From contig JAPTOF010000003.1 of the NCBI GenBank assembly GCA_028554755.1, positions 5,169,501 through 5,233,500 of the forward strand: a stretch of DNA of 64,000 bases, in the 5' to 3' direction. This document shows positions 1 to 10,710 of this stretch, in pieces; within the stretch, counting starts at the first letter, position 1, and every line of letters starts with the position of its first letter. The DNA is from Cordia subcordata. Taxonomy: Eukaryota; Streptophyta; Magnoliopsida; Boraginales; Cordiaceae. A model generated the notes under the pieces. That model saw only the letters and a list, made by a program, of their open reading frames with translations, had not been told where the DNA came from and did no database searches. The translations under genes were made by a program, and so were the position numbers.

Positions 1-106
1 AAACATCAGTCTTTGCGAACACTAGAAGGCCATCTACAAAGCTAAGGTTGTTAAGGGACACCCTTTTGCACTTAGGATGAAAATTGTAACTTTTCAAGCT
101 GGAAGC

Positions 107-1017
107 TCAATTGAGCAGTCTTGAGAGCACATCTATACATATAACAAAGAGGTAAGAGGAAATGGGGTCCCCTTGCCTAAGATCCGTAGCTCCAGGAAGG
201 AACCCTTCCAAACTACCATTGATATTAATTGAAAAATAAGGGGAAATGATGCATGCTTTAATCCAAGATATGAAAAGAGGAGGGAAGTTGTAAGCATGCA
301 ACGCTGTAATAACAAAGTCATATCTCAAGGAGTCGAAGGCTTTCCAAAAGTCAATCTTTAAAGAGCAACGTGGACTAATGGATTTCCTACCGTAGCTTCT
401 AACAATCTCTTATTCAACCAAGACATTTTCAGAGATTCTCCTACCCAAGACAAAAGCAAATTGATTCAAAGAAATGATGTCACTAAATCATGGACGAATT
501 CTATTTGCAAGGATTTTGGCGATGTATTTGTAAACGGTGTTACAACATGAAATGGTCCGAAAATCATTAATAGAGGAAGGATTTTTCAGGGAAATGATAG
601 TTGCATTGACTTCCTTGAGTAAATGACCAGAGTTAAAGAACGACTGTATGGCATTCGCAAAGTCCACACCCATAATACTCAAAGCCTTCTGGTAAAAGAA
701 AGCATTGAAGCTATTAGGGCCTAGGCTTTTATGGCCATTTATAGCAAAGATCGTATCCCTAATTTCCTTAGCAGTAACTGGAGCCAAAGAGAAGAATAAA
801 GATCACCAGAGATAGATGTCTTCGTAATAGAAAAGATATCATCGGCCAAAAAAGTTTCACAAGCAGTATTAGGCTGACCTGGCACATTAGAGAAATGTTG
901 GACTATATAGCTGTGTATATCTCTATCAGATAAGGCAATACCATCATCCAAAAGTTTACCGAGAGAGTTGCTATGCATGCGACACTTAGTAGCCTTATGG
1001 AAGAAGGTGGTTAGCAT
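107..1017 (-). pseudogene. LINE reverse transcriptase, fragment
   Basis: Three minus-strand frames together give a plant LINE reverse transcriptase. At 787-488 is the block with GHKSLGPNSFNAFFYQKA, the family's K-x-PGPDGF region, followed by an I-SLKNPSSINDFRTIS block and CNTVYKYIAKILANRIRP. At 328-107 is the block with AYNFPPLFISWIKACI and LRQGDPISSYLFVICIDVLSRLL, which is the R-QGDPLSP motif of the palm. The catalytic YADD box should lie beyond the left edge of the window. The pieces sit in different frames, so no full polymerase is encoded. Confidence 0.85.
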
Positions 1018-1866
1018 CTCTATTTAAGAGCCAATTTGTTCTAGCTTTTTGACGCAAACAACTTTTGTCAACTTTAGAAAAGAACTCCAAGTCAAGTAAA
1101 AGCTATTTTTGGTTGTTAATCATGTCAACAGTGGTCGAAATAGCCAAAATGTGGGAGTGAATATTTGCAAGTTGATTTTTAATGCCATTAATTTTAGAAA
1201 AGAAGTTGTTAAAATGCATCTCGTTGAACTGCTTTAACTTAGCTTTCAGAATCTTTTGCTTTTGGACGAGGTGATACAAAGACGAACCAGAAACAGGAGA
1301 ATCCCAGTCCTTTTTCACCACTTCAAGAAAAGTGGATGGTCAGCCCGGGCATTAAAGAACTTAAAAGGTTTCTTTCTAGAGGATACGGAAGTGAAGTGTC
1401 AAAGAGAAGAGGACTATGATAAGAGATAAAGGGATTTTCAATAGTTAGAGAGAGAGAAAGAAAGTTACCTAACCAAGCAGAATTAACAAGAATGCAATCA
1501 ATTCTACTAGCTCTAAGAGAAGAGTTAAAGGCTTTATTGATCCAAGTAAAAAAGTGACCAAAACTTCAATGTTCAATAAGCATAGCAGTGGAGATGCAAG
1601 AGTTGAAATCAATAGCATTTTGCAGCAGGAAAGAACAATGAAGTCTGTCTTATGTATGGATAATTTTGTTGAAATCTGCTATTAGACACCAAGGCGTCAT
1701 CCCAACTATAGGAGAAAGCTTAGATAAATAGCTCTACAGAGATGATCTTAAGGCAGGGGAGTTTCACCATAGACGAGGTAAGCAAAGAAGGGGTGATGTG
1801 ACAGTAAATAGGCTGGGAAGAAGAGAAAAAAGAAGTAACAGAGATAGTAGAGGGGTTCCAAAAAAT

Positions 1867-2187
1867 CTAGATTCTACCCTCAGGGGTAGAGGAATAATTG
1901 TGAAGGGATAAAGAGGAATAAAACTTAGAATTGATGATAGCATGAAGAGAGTGGTGTTTGACTTTAGTTTCGAGGATAACAAGAATGTCAAAACCTGATT
2001 TATTAACATATCTATAGAATTCTCTTTGTTTGTGGGGCTTATAATATTCTAATAGACAATTTTCATCAGTGAACAGAGGTTCGTGCAAAAGAGAAATTAT
2101 AGGGAACATGAGAGGAAGAGGGCGTAGTAGAAACGTTAGACGGGGGAATAATCGGAGATGAGGGATTACTATTAGAGATAAATGCAT
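1867..2187 (-). pseudogene. LINE endonuclease-like fragment
   Basis: The frame contains GFDILVILETKVKHHSLHAIINS, shown here only as a short signature ending in LETKV. The L-ETK motif with its catalytic Glu is the second conserved block of the apurinic-type endonuclease of plant LINEs. Its position between the gag-like ORF and the RT fits. The rest of the endonuclease down to about 1350 is scattered over frames with stops. The region 1321-1103 (coiled, Lys/Asn-rich) fits the linker before the RT. Confidence 0.65.
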
Positions 2188-2395
2188 AGAAGTATAGAAG
2201 TTCCCTAGTCTAGGGTACGAATATCATTACTGAGATTAGATTCTACTTAAGAGCTTCAAAGGGGTTGACAGAGTTAGAAACAGAGATAGAATTGGTCTCA
2301 GGAATGGTTGTTATCTTTGGGGAAGCAGAGAAAGACGAAGGATTATGCCTTTTCCTTGAAGAAGGCACTTCTTGCCAGACATTAGATGTGTTTGT

Positions 2396-2411
2396 GGGGG
2401 GGGGGGGGGGG
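2396..2411. repeat. Poly-G run (16 G)
   Basis: An uninterrupted run of 16 G on the plus strand inside the LINE. It is directly visible and may be length-variable or an assembly weak point. Confidence 0.95.
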
Positions 2412-2479
2412 TATGGTTTGTTTATGCTATAGTGGTTTGTAGAGCTAAGGAGGTGGCAGGGGTTGGATCAACAACGGGC

Positions 2480-3512
2480 CTAAAAGCCCAATTAGAAGCA
2501 GAGTGGCCAAACAAAACGCAATAGAGACATTGTTGGTGCTTCTAAGGATAATCAACACCAATCTGAACCAATTCCTCAGATTCATCATTATCCTCAATCA
2601 AATCAGGCCAGACACTTTCTAGAAATTGGCAATTGACATCAATCTCTACACACGCTTTAGCAAAAGAAAGTCTAGATATATCTTCTGTGACTGTGTCCAT
2701 CTGTAGGAGTGTATCAATAGTGCTAGCTAGGTAACTCAAACCTTCCTAATTCCAGAATTCAAGAGGGGTATTCTTCAGTTTTAACCAAATGGGAAATTTG
2801 TCAAGTTGAGATTCATGAATTGTATCTTGGGAGCCCATCAATGGAGAAGAAAAAGCTTGTTGTTAACATGCCACATCCTCTCCATGACAAGGTTGCTTTC
2901 TCTTTCAAACTGGAAGTGAAAAATATGAAGGCCATTCTCAGTAGTTTTGATTTCCAGCTTGCCAAATTTAGCCCACTGAGTATCCACCATCTTCTAAGAA
3001 TTGCCCAACCAAAGCTAGTCTACTAGTAAGAGATGCCAGCAATAGTAATTGATTTGGGGAGTTTAGCAATAATCTTACCCTGCTTGTGAATTAGAGCATG
3101 ATGGATGAGCTTAAGATTATCTTCAACGTTACCACCATTGTTGCCAAAAAACAAAAACAACACCAATTAGTCTGAGACGAAAAGCCAGCAATAGAGGGAG
3201 CAGCGAGCAGGAAAGAAAGAACAGGGCCAACAATAGAAGGCAGAGAAGAAGGAGGGTAAGGGAGAATAGAAGGCTGAGCAATGGGCAGAGGAGGAAAGTC
3301 ATCTTGGGAAGGAACAGATTCAGTGAAAACATTCATCTAAGAGGAAGAGGTCAAATATAAAGGAACATCATGGAGAGAAGAGAAGGAGATAGAGAACTTT
3401 TAAGGGAAGAGGGAGTCAGGACTCTAGAGGAAAAGTCTCTAGAGGGAGAAAAATGAGAAAAAGGAGATGGCAGAAGAGAAAAATGAGATGAATTGGCATA
3501 GGGTTTAGGGTT
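2480..3512 (-). pseudogene. LINE ORF1 (DUF4283/gag-like) fragment
   Basis: The minus-strand segment 2739-2542 contains DISRLSFAKACVEIDVNC and then PDLIEDNDES with VQIGVDYP. This is the conserved strip just before the zinc knuckle in plant LINE ORF1 proteins. The upstream part 3336-3091 is Pro/Ser-rich with an F-PPLP motif typical of the N-terminus. Stops and frame changes separate the pieces. No intact zinc knuckle was found. Confidence 0.6.
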
Positions 3513-3535
3513 CATATCATTTCCAGAAATGCCTC

Positions 3536-4055
3536 CCCTTTAGGGTTGGGTTGATCTTTATGTTTTTTTTATTAATGAATCTTTCTGTTTTTTATGATAA
3601 AAAATAAAAAGAAAATAGTAAATTACTCATTAGATCGCATCAGATTTAGGTTTAAGAAGCAAACAATATATTAGTTCCTAATTGCTATTTTTCATGTAAC
3701 TAATATGCGTAGCCTAGCTTGTGGTAATTTTCGTCTGTAATCTCTCCCTCATCATAATGATTCAAAGCTTATCTTTGATCTTTGAGGAAGATTGTGAACA
3801 ACGTTGACCTTAACAAGAACTTTAAAGAATGGGTTTAATCTCTGGGGAAGATGGTGAACAACATCAATCACATGAGTATTTTAAAGAATAAAGGCGTCAC
3901 GTATTTGGCATTTGTGTGAAGATGATGATAAGAGATTTTAAAGTGAATCAGGTCCTTTTAAGAAAATTGAATTTGAAATATGTGTAACAAAATTATCCAT
4001 GTTAATTCAGGGACCACCCTACGTATACAATAGTGGTGTCACTTTTTTGTGTGTG

Positions 4056-4093
<38 letters not shown>

Positions 4094-4679
4094 GGAAAAA
4101 CTAACTTTGACCCATTAAAAAATCCCATGATCCCAATCCCCATGATCTCATGAGTCAAAATTTTGTGAAATATGAGACCCCAAGGACAATTATAGAATTA
4201 ATATTGACACCAGTAAAAAAAATTTTTGGTTCAATCCATGTCATATAAAATTAGAAATTTAATGAAACATGTGTTTTTCACATGTTATAATCATTAAAAA
4301 CTTGACCATGTTTGACATAAGCACTAACGGCATCATAGATAACAAACATAAAGGACTATAGTGTCCATTTTTAAAGATCAGGACTTAAATGTCAAAGATA
4401 GTAAAGATAAGGGGCCAAATTTGTGATGCTTAGTGTGCATTTGGATAATTTACCCCTGAAAAAGAGAAGACACATGTAACTCATGTGTGATTCACGTGAG
4501 CCTTAATGTGTTTTTATAATGAAACCATTGATTTTAAACTAAAGGCGACACAAATCATTATTTTTTAGACTAATTTATTACAAATAAAAGATAAGGAAAA
4601 CAATTATAAAACATTACAAAGATAAAGGACCATTAGTATTACTTACCATTCTAAATTTCACATATAATATAAATTTCAT
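3536..4679. other. Intergenic, AT-rich, no gene seen
   Basis: No coding signal on either strand. It holds an (AT)n tract near 4060-4090. The first 80 bases resemble the AT-rich 3' tail of a LINE, but this could not be confirmed. Confidence 0.6.
4060..4090. repeat. (AT)n microsatellite
   Basis: About 15 perfect AT units, preceded by a short GT-rich stretch. Confidence 0.95.
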
Positions 4680-5263
4680 GTCAAATTGTTCATTCAAACA
4701 AGTGATGTTGAAAGCAATAGTTCTGGTAGTGCTATCTTTGAGAGAACATCCCACAAAGGGATGTCTTTTGTATCTTTTGTTAGCAGCATGCGGAGACAAG
4801 AGATCATATTTTTTTTGAATGTGGCCTTGCAAGAAGATTTTGGAAACGTGGATTATGTCTTGCCAAGATCCAAAAGGACTTGTAGTCGTGAAATCACATC
4901 ACAAATTGGCTTAGAGTTTCCTGTTGAAATCAGTCGCTTCAAGCTATCATCCTTATGTATTTCTTCAGTGCTGCAATGTATTACATTTGGAAAGAAAGGA
5001 ATCTGCGATTACACTGAAAAGTAGCTAATTTAGAGGAAACTATCTTGGACAACATTGTTTTTGACATCAAATACAAAATTGATAGATCTTCTAACTTCAA
5101 TGATAATGTATTTAATAGTCTATTGTGTAGAAATTGGAACTTAGATGCTAACTTTTCGGGATAAATCTTCAAGTCTTTATAGAGGCAACTGATGTATATA
5201 TTTGTATCTATTTTGCTTATTAATACAAGTTCTCTTGCTTACTTAAGCAAAAAAAAAAAAAAA
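4680..5263 (+). mobile_element. 5'-truncated LINE 3' end with zf-RVT and poly-A
   Basis: Two plus-strand frames give the reverse-transcriptase zinc-binding domain (zf-RVT). There is a C-x2-C start near 4763, then ETRDHIFFECGLARRFWKRG with the H-x3-C half. The following frame has EITSQIGLEFPVEISRFKLS. The segment ends in a run of 15 A at 5249-5263, the usual LINE tail. It is a truncated, frameshifted copy on the plus strand. It is probably separate from the LINE at 1-3535, which runs the other way. No target duplication was recognised. Confidence 0.8.
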
Positions 5264-5977
5264 TCACTTGGACAATGGAGTCAATGAAAGATTTAATATC
5301 TTAGAAGTACTTACACAATTTTCCTTTTACATGATGTAGTATGTCATGGACAGGGGGAGTTAGACTCATTGTTTAGCAGTAGCATATTTATATATAAATA
5401 TTTTATATAAATTAAAAAATTACATTATAAAAATAAAAAATGATTAACATAGTAATGATATGTATAAGAAACAATAAAAAAAATAATTATAGTCTTTGTA
5501 AATAGAATTATATTTTATAATTGATTTCGGCATAAGTTTATATGTTAAATTGTTGAATATTAAACATAGATCTTTTTACTATTACTGACCAACCAATAAT
5601 TTATTGGGTTGTCATCTTTTTCTCTTTTATCTTTTATTTTCTCTCTAGTTCTTTCTTAAATTTTTTTGCTTTTCATGATATAATAAATTACAAATTTGTA
5701 TTTTTTGTTAAAAATAATAAAAAAATAGTATTTTCTATTAAAAAAGTGCCAAAGGGCATCTTATATACCCTTGATCACTATGAAGCTCCACTAGTGGCCA
5801 TGAAGTAACAACACATTAAACCTGTACACAATCGCATGAAATTTATATAAGTGGTGTGACCCATTAAGTTATTAGTAATTCACTTAAACTAAAATAATGA
5901 CTATGAAAGACCCAATAAAGTTGATTAGAGTACAATTTATTTGATGGGAGTAACTTATATATTCCTATAAATATATA
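5264..5977. other. Intergenic, very AT-rich, no gene seen
   Basis: Only short spurious frames. I see no repeat with defined ends here. Confidence 0.6.
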
Positions 5978-6060
5978 CTAGTGCTTTTATACCTCGTGCT
6001 TTGTATGGGCTTATTTAGGTTCTGTGTATTTTAAATTTTTTAAATATTTATAAATGTGAT

Positions 6061-6239
6061 TTTTTTATTATTTTTAAGTTTTTGTGTTTTTTTTTTATTT
6101 TTAAATATCTATAAAAATTAATTCTAGTGATTTTGTATTCTTATTTTTATTTTTTATTCTTATTTTTATTTTTTTAATTAGGATATTATTCATAAATTAA
6201 TTAAATTAATGAGTTTTTTGGACTTTATCACTTTAAACT

Positions 6240-6270
<31 letters not shown>

Positions 6271-6458
6271 AGTGGTGCATAATTATAATTAAATATCTTG
6301 TAAGTCTATTGCAATGATGAGATTAAGAAGTAGTGCATAAATATAATTAAAAACTATAATATATAGATTTATAATAATGTAATAATATTAAAAATAGAAT
6401 TCATGATGACTTGGCAAATAGATGGGCGCTGATATGGCACCATTTTTTGAGCTCCTTT
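6061..6458. repeat. Tandem repeat unit, copy 1
   Basis: Roughly 400 bp that closely matches the next unit (6485-6840). Both run from a T-rich start through a GTGGTGCATAA block to a GATGACTTG block and end in TTTGAGCTCCTT. Copy 1 includes an (AT)n insert near 6243-6271. Confidence 0.85.
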
Positions 6459-6484
6459 AGGTTTAACTTTTTTATAGATTAGAT

Positions 6485-6840
6485 TTTTTTTATTATTTTT
6501 AGGTTTTTGTGTGTTTTTTTTTTAATTTCTAAATATCTATAAAAATTAATTTTAGTGCATTTTTTTGTTAATTAGGATATGATGCATAAATTAATTAAAT
6601 TAATGAATTTATTTAGACTTTATTACTTTAAAATCATTAAAAAGAAATATATAGGTGGTGCATAAATATAATTAAATATCTTATAACTCTATTATAATGA
6701 TGAGGTTAGGAAGTGGTGCATAAATGTAATTAAACACTATAATATATAGATTTATAATAATGTAATAATATTAAAAATATAATTTATGATGACTTGACAA
6801 ATAGATGGAAGCTGATGTGGCACCCTTCTTTGAGCTCCTT
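6485..6840. repeat. Tandem repeat unit, copy 2
   Basis: Second copy of the unit at 6061-6458, same orientation, clearly alignable through its whole length. It ends in TTTGAGCTCCTT before an (AT)n tract (6839-6862). Confidence 0.85.
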
Positions 6841-6873
6841 ATATATATATATATATATATATAGATAGATAGA

Positions 6874-7831
6874 TTAACTAGTTGTCTTCTTATATATTTG
6901 TCCTTTCCTTACCTATTGGAGGGTTGTATGATTTTCACACACATCTACACTATAAAGAAAAGAGTTAGGTAGAAGTTAATTTTTCACTAATATGGCTTCA
7001 TCTTTCTAGTCAAGCAAGTTGTTCAAAAATTTGGTGTATAACTTGTGTATTTTTTGTGTAATAAAATATAGAATAAACTTCAAAAGAAAACTTTCTTGAT
7101 TTTTTGAAAATAAATTTAAGAATAATGGAAAATGCAGTAAGACTGAGGTTGGATCAGATCCAGCCTCCTTAAAACTTTATTTCCTTGCTATGGTGCTTAT
7201 GGTTTACTAGGGCAAGTGTTTACAATCTTCTTTTGATTGTAGTAGTACTCCAAACTGTTCACACACGGCAAATCAATTAATGCATAACTCTCTTTCTCTC
7301 TCTCTGTTAATGCATATGGAAACATCAAAAGATATTTTTGTTCACACAAAAATGCTAAAAAGGCCCAGGTATTTATAAAGTTTTAGAGCCTGTTTGGAAA
7401 GATATGAAACCTCTCTTGACTAGCCACAACCACTCATGAAGGGATACATTTATCAAAAAATTTCCATGATTTTGGAATAAAATCAACTAATAACTTTTTT
7501 GATTTATGTTCACTTATCATTTGGTTTAAACCCAAATGACAACAATCCCCTAAATGAACAAAACTGACTAGTTAGAATGGAAAAAACTATGCAAGCAAAA
7601 GATAAAGTTCAATTAGAAAAATACTGCATCAAGATAGATAGTTTATAATTTTGAACCTTCCCTAGCAAGAGCTATTGGATTTACTCATGGATCAGTGAAC
7701 GTGATGTTTTCAACTTTTGTATAAATCAAGAGACTAAAACTCATATAGCATCTTTCTAGATATTATTTGAGGTTCTTATCTCATGTTCATGTTGGCCCTA
7801 AACAACTCTTGTTTTTTTATGAATACTTGTT
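6874..7831. other. Intergenic, no gene seen
   Basis: Non-coding, AT-rich. A short CT-rich tract lies near 7290-7305. Nothing with clear ends or coding potential was found. Confidence 0.6.
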
Positions 7832-7920
7832 TGCATCCAAAATCGGCAATCAGTTGGCCTAATGGTCGAAAGATAGGATGACGGAGCGAAGGAAGTTGTT
7901 CTGTACTTGGAATGCGCAAG

Positions 7921-9707
7921 TGGTATTCTAAGCTATGTGTACCCTAGAGAGCTACGTGTTAGGTGTCTAAACTACTGATATTTTTGGGTTTTTGGGATGA
8001 AATGGAGTGCAAGAAAAGTAAATCTAATCTAAGTGCAAGAAAATAAAAGGTTGTGTGTGTGTGACGGCGGAATCAAGTGATCTAAGGGGAGTCAAACGTT
8101 GAAAATGGGGAATCAGGGTGATTACGACTTGTTTATAGGTGATTACTAAGTTCTTGCTAGCTTCATGGATTGCTTAGATTGGTCTTATCTAGACTTCTAA
8201 TTAACCCCCTAATTAATACCCTAAGCCTCAGTGCGAATTCGTCCATAGGCATTCACTCCTAAAGCAACGGCATGTGGCCTTTATGACTTAGGAATTAGGG
8301 TTAGCTAGTTAGGGTTTTAGGTGACTTAGATCGATCTAGCCTAAGCGTCTAAATAGTTGGTGGGGTTTAAAGCCAAGACCTAGTCCATCTAAGGTTGACT
8401 AATCTATCTTGAAACATATTGGCTGGGTTTAAAGCCAAAGGAAACTCGACCTAGGCTAGCCATTAATTAATCTCCATCGTTCATCTATCACAATAGCAAG
8501 AATTAACATTAAGGCACAAGGTATACATATCTAGGGCATGGCATTCGAGAATTTATTGACATACCCTACTACTGAACACGTAGATATGCTTAGATTACAC
8601 CAATTTAAGCAATAGCACCCGACATGTAAGCAATAGAAGCTATTGTTTCTATTAAACATGCAATCACACACACAGACATGCATGGATACATAACACACCC
8701 CATGGAATCATCACATAAATACATAGACATACTTATACAATGATTTAGAAATGGTTAATAGCAAAATAGGCTTCAATGTATATTTACCGCTCCATTGAGG
8801 CATTTCAACAAACACACAGACATGTATATAAAATAGCCATTAAAACCATAAAAACAAAGTGTATATACATAAATACATCAAGTACCTAGTACAATATAGT
8901 AGTAATCAATCCATAATACAAGAGTAAATCACCCTACATAGCTCTAGTTACACATAGATTAAGTTAGGATAAAAGAGAGATAGGAAAGCTACCCTTTTAT
9001 CCATAGTCATGCCTTTGCAATCCAAGACTTGAGCCTTAATTTCTAAATGTTTGAACCTCTTAGATGCTTGATTCAAAGTCTTTCAGTGTTCGAGTGAGTA
9101 TGTGTGAGGTGGGTGAAAGAGGAATTAGGGTTTGGTGAAAGAGGGTGAAAGAGTATGTGATAGTTTATGTGTTTTATTCAAATAATGGGCCAAAAACGAG
9201 TTTAAAAAGCTGTATAGCACGTGTTGCCAGAAGGCCTAACCGATTGACCAGCAGAGGAGGGGGGTGATCAAATCCATAATGAACTCTCTGCCTCTGCTGG
9301 TCACCCTAATCGGTCGACTGGTAGAGACCTTAAAACGATTGGCAAGGGCTGCATTATGCTCCAATCGTCACTGATTTTGCTTTGATCATCCCTTATTGCT
9401 CCGAAACTCGTCTGCATGCCTCTAAACTCATTTTCCTTGCTCTTCTCATCCTAAAAACCCTTTTGCAAGCTTAATCATTCTATCATCATCTTCATTCATT
9501 CTCCAAGCATTGTTCCAATCTTCTCCTAAAATATATGAAATAAACACTTAGTGCAGTATTTTCCTTGTAAGCTCAACAATGATCACTTATATCCTTATAT
9601 GCACAAATATAATATAAATACTATACTAAGGCCATCCAATAAGAATAAAACACCTCTAACTAAATATGGAAATACAATGCAAAACTACACACAAAACCAA
9701 CATATCA
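7921..9707 (-). mobile_element. Solo long LTR (probably Gypsy/Athila-type) in the 5' LTR
   Basis: This segment is absent from the matching position of the 3' LTR. It has TG...CA ends and is flanked by near-identical 5-mers, GCAAG (7916-7920) and ACAAG (9708-9712). Read on the minus strand it starts TGATATG and matches the elements at 42541-44032 and 61938-63712. No coding frame exists. A GTCGAC-type motif lies near 9309-9320. The 3' end (plus coordinate 7921) lacks the GTGG-CGACCC block that the other copies have, so it is shortened there. Athila-type origin is inferred from LTR size and ends, not proven. Confidence 0.75.
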
Positions 9708-10146
9708 ACAAGCAATCAGCTAGACCAGTCGAAGGATTTAGGACGATGGAAGTCCAAGGGCCGACACCACGACTTGCTTGGTTTCGATGCTCAGCTTCGG
9801 CCAGAAGGAAATAAATGGGTGCATGGCAAGCATGTGCTTAATTCAAATAAAGAAGACCAAGTCTGATGTAACTTGCAGCACTGAAACGAAAGGGACAAAA
9901 GTAGAGCAAGGAACTTGGTTAGCTTCAACCAACCAAAAGATACCAGAGTCATCAGCCAAGCATGAAAATTTTGGATGCAACACCTATACAAGCTAGCTAA
10001 GACCAAGAAGAAAGGGGTTCCATAACCATCATGCATTAATCTTATATCTATACTTTAGCTTTTTAGCTCAGTCCTATCCTTAGTTTAGCTCTTAGCTCAG
10101 TCTTAGTTAGTAATGTTAGCTTAGTCATATCTCAAAACACCGTCAT

Positions 10147-10335
10147 AATTAACTTTATGACCTAAATTTTTCCTTCTCTATTGTAATTTAGTTTATAGCT
10201 TTACTGTAATTAAGTTTATGGCATTCCTACTTTAGCTACAATTAGCTTTATGGCTTGGCTTCTACATTTTATCCAAGTTGTAATTAAGTTTATGGTAGGA
10301 CTAATTCATTGTAATTAACTTCATGGCATAATCTT
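10147..10335 (+). promoter_or_regulatory. Iterated TGTAATTAAGTTTATGGC motifs in LTR
   Basis: Six variants of an 18-bp motif occur at uneven spacing of about 20-55 bp inside the 5' LTR. The same series is in the 3' LTR at about 17845-18030. Repeated short elements inside an LTR may be regulatory; this is inference. Confidence 0.5.
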
Positions 10336-10710
10336 GTAAATCTTTACTTCATATTCAATGCAATTGTTTGAGGGTTCGTCTTACTTTTGTTTGTTTCTGT
10401 AGTTGTAATGAAAGCTAGCTCTTTGAATTCATTACGATTTCAATGTTCTTGCTTTGATTCCCAGTTGGGTTTTCGTTACAATTGAGCAACCCATATCTTG
10501 TTCTTTACAAAGTCCCCGGATGGAGTTCGGGACAGGGGATAAAGAACCCATAATTGTAAAATTATTTGCTGAGCCTCCCAGGCCGAGAAGACGTCACTAT
10601 AAGATTTACCCTTCATACTCCAGATGCACCTGGCTAAGGCTGTGGCCCTAGGTGTATGGCCTAGTGAGGATTTTTCCAAGCAAATAATTTTGGCACGCCC
10701 AGTGAAACCC

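Larger units (their letters stand above)
1..3535 (-). mobile_element. LINE (non-LTR retrotransposon), decayed, cut by window edge
   Basis: Reading right to left on the minus strand, the order is an ORF1/gag-like region (about 3512-2480), an endonuclease-like stretch (about 2190-1870) and a reverse transcriptase (about 1000-107). This is the order of plant L1-type LINEs. The 3' part (rest of RT, RNase H, poly-A) lies outside the window to the left. Many frameshifts and stops break the frames, so it is an old, inactive copy. The 5' end is placed near 3535, where the minus-strand leader and first ATG (near 3512) start; the exact edge is not certain. Confidence 0.85.
5978..6873 (-). mobile_element. 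Possible non-autonomous Helitron
   Basis: Read on the minus strand, the segment starts with TC (6873) after a host A and ends with CTAG (5981-5978) before a host T. Next to the end is an imperfect GC-rich hairpin (about 5991-6010), which resembles plant Helitron 3' ends. No TIR, target duplication or protein was seen, as expected for this class. The body contains two copies of a roughly 0.4 kb unit. The start falls in an AT/GATA microsatellite, so two other TC starts (6865, 6869) are possible. The call rests on terminal motifs only. Confidence 0.45.
7832..10688 (+). repeat. 5' LTR of the Gypsy element (interrupted)
   Basis: It matches 17303-18390 over its length, except for an inserted 1787 bp segment at 7921-9707. 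Without the insert the LTR is about 1.07 kb. It begins TGCATCCAAAATCGG, versus TACACCCAAAATCG in the 3' copy. The end is placed just before TTTTGGCACGCC, with a few bases of uncertainty. Confidence 0.85.

Noticed and set aside
7380..7570. GAGCCTGTTTGGAAAG start like a MITE
   Set aside because: No matching inverted end or TTA duplication found.
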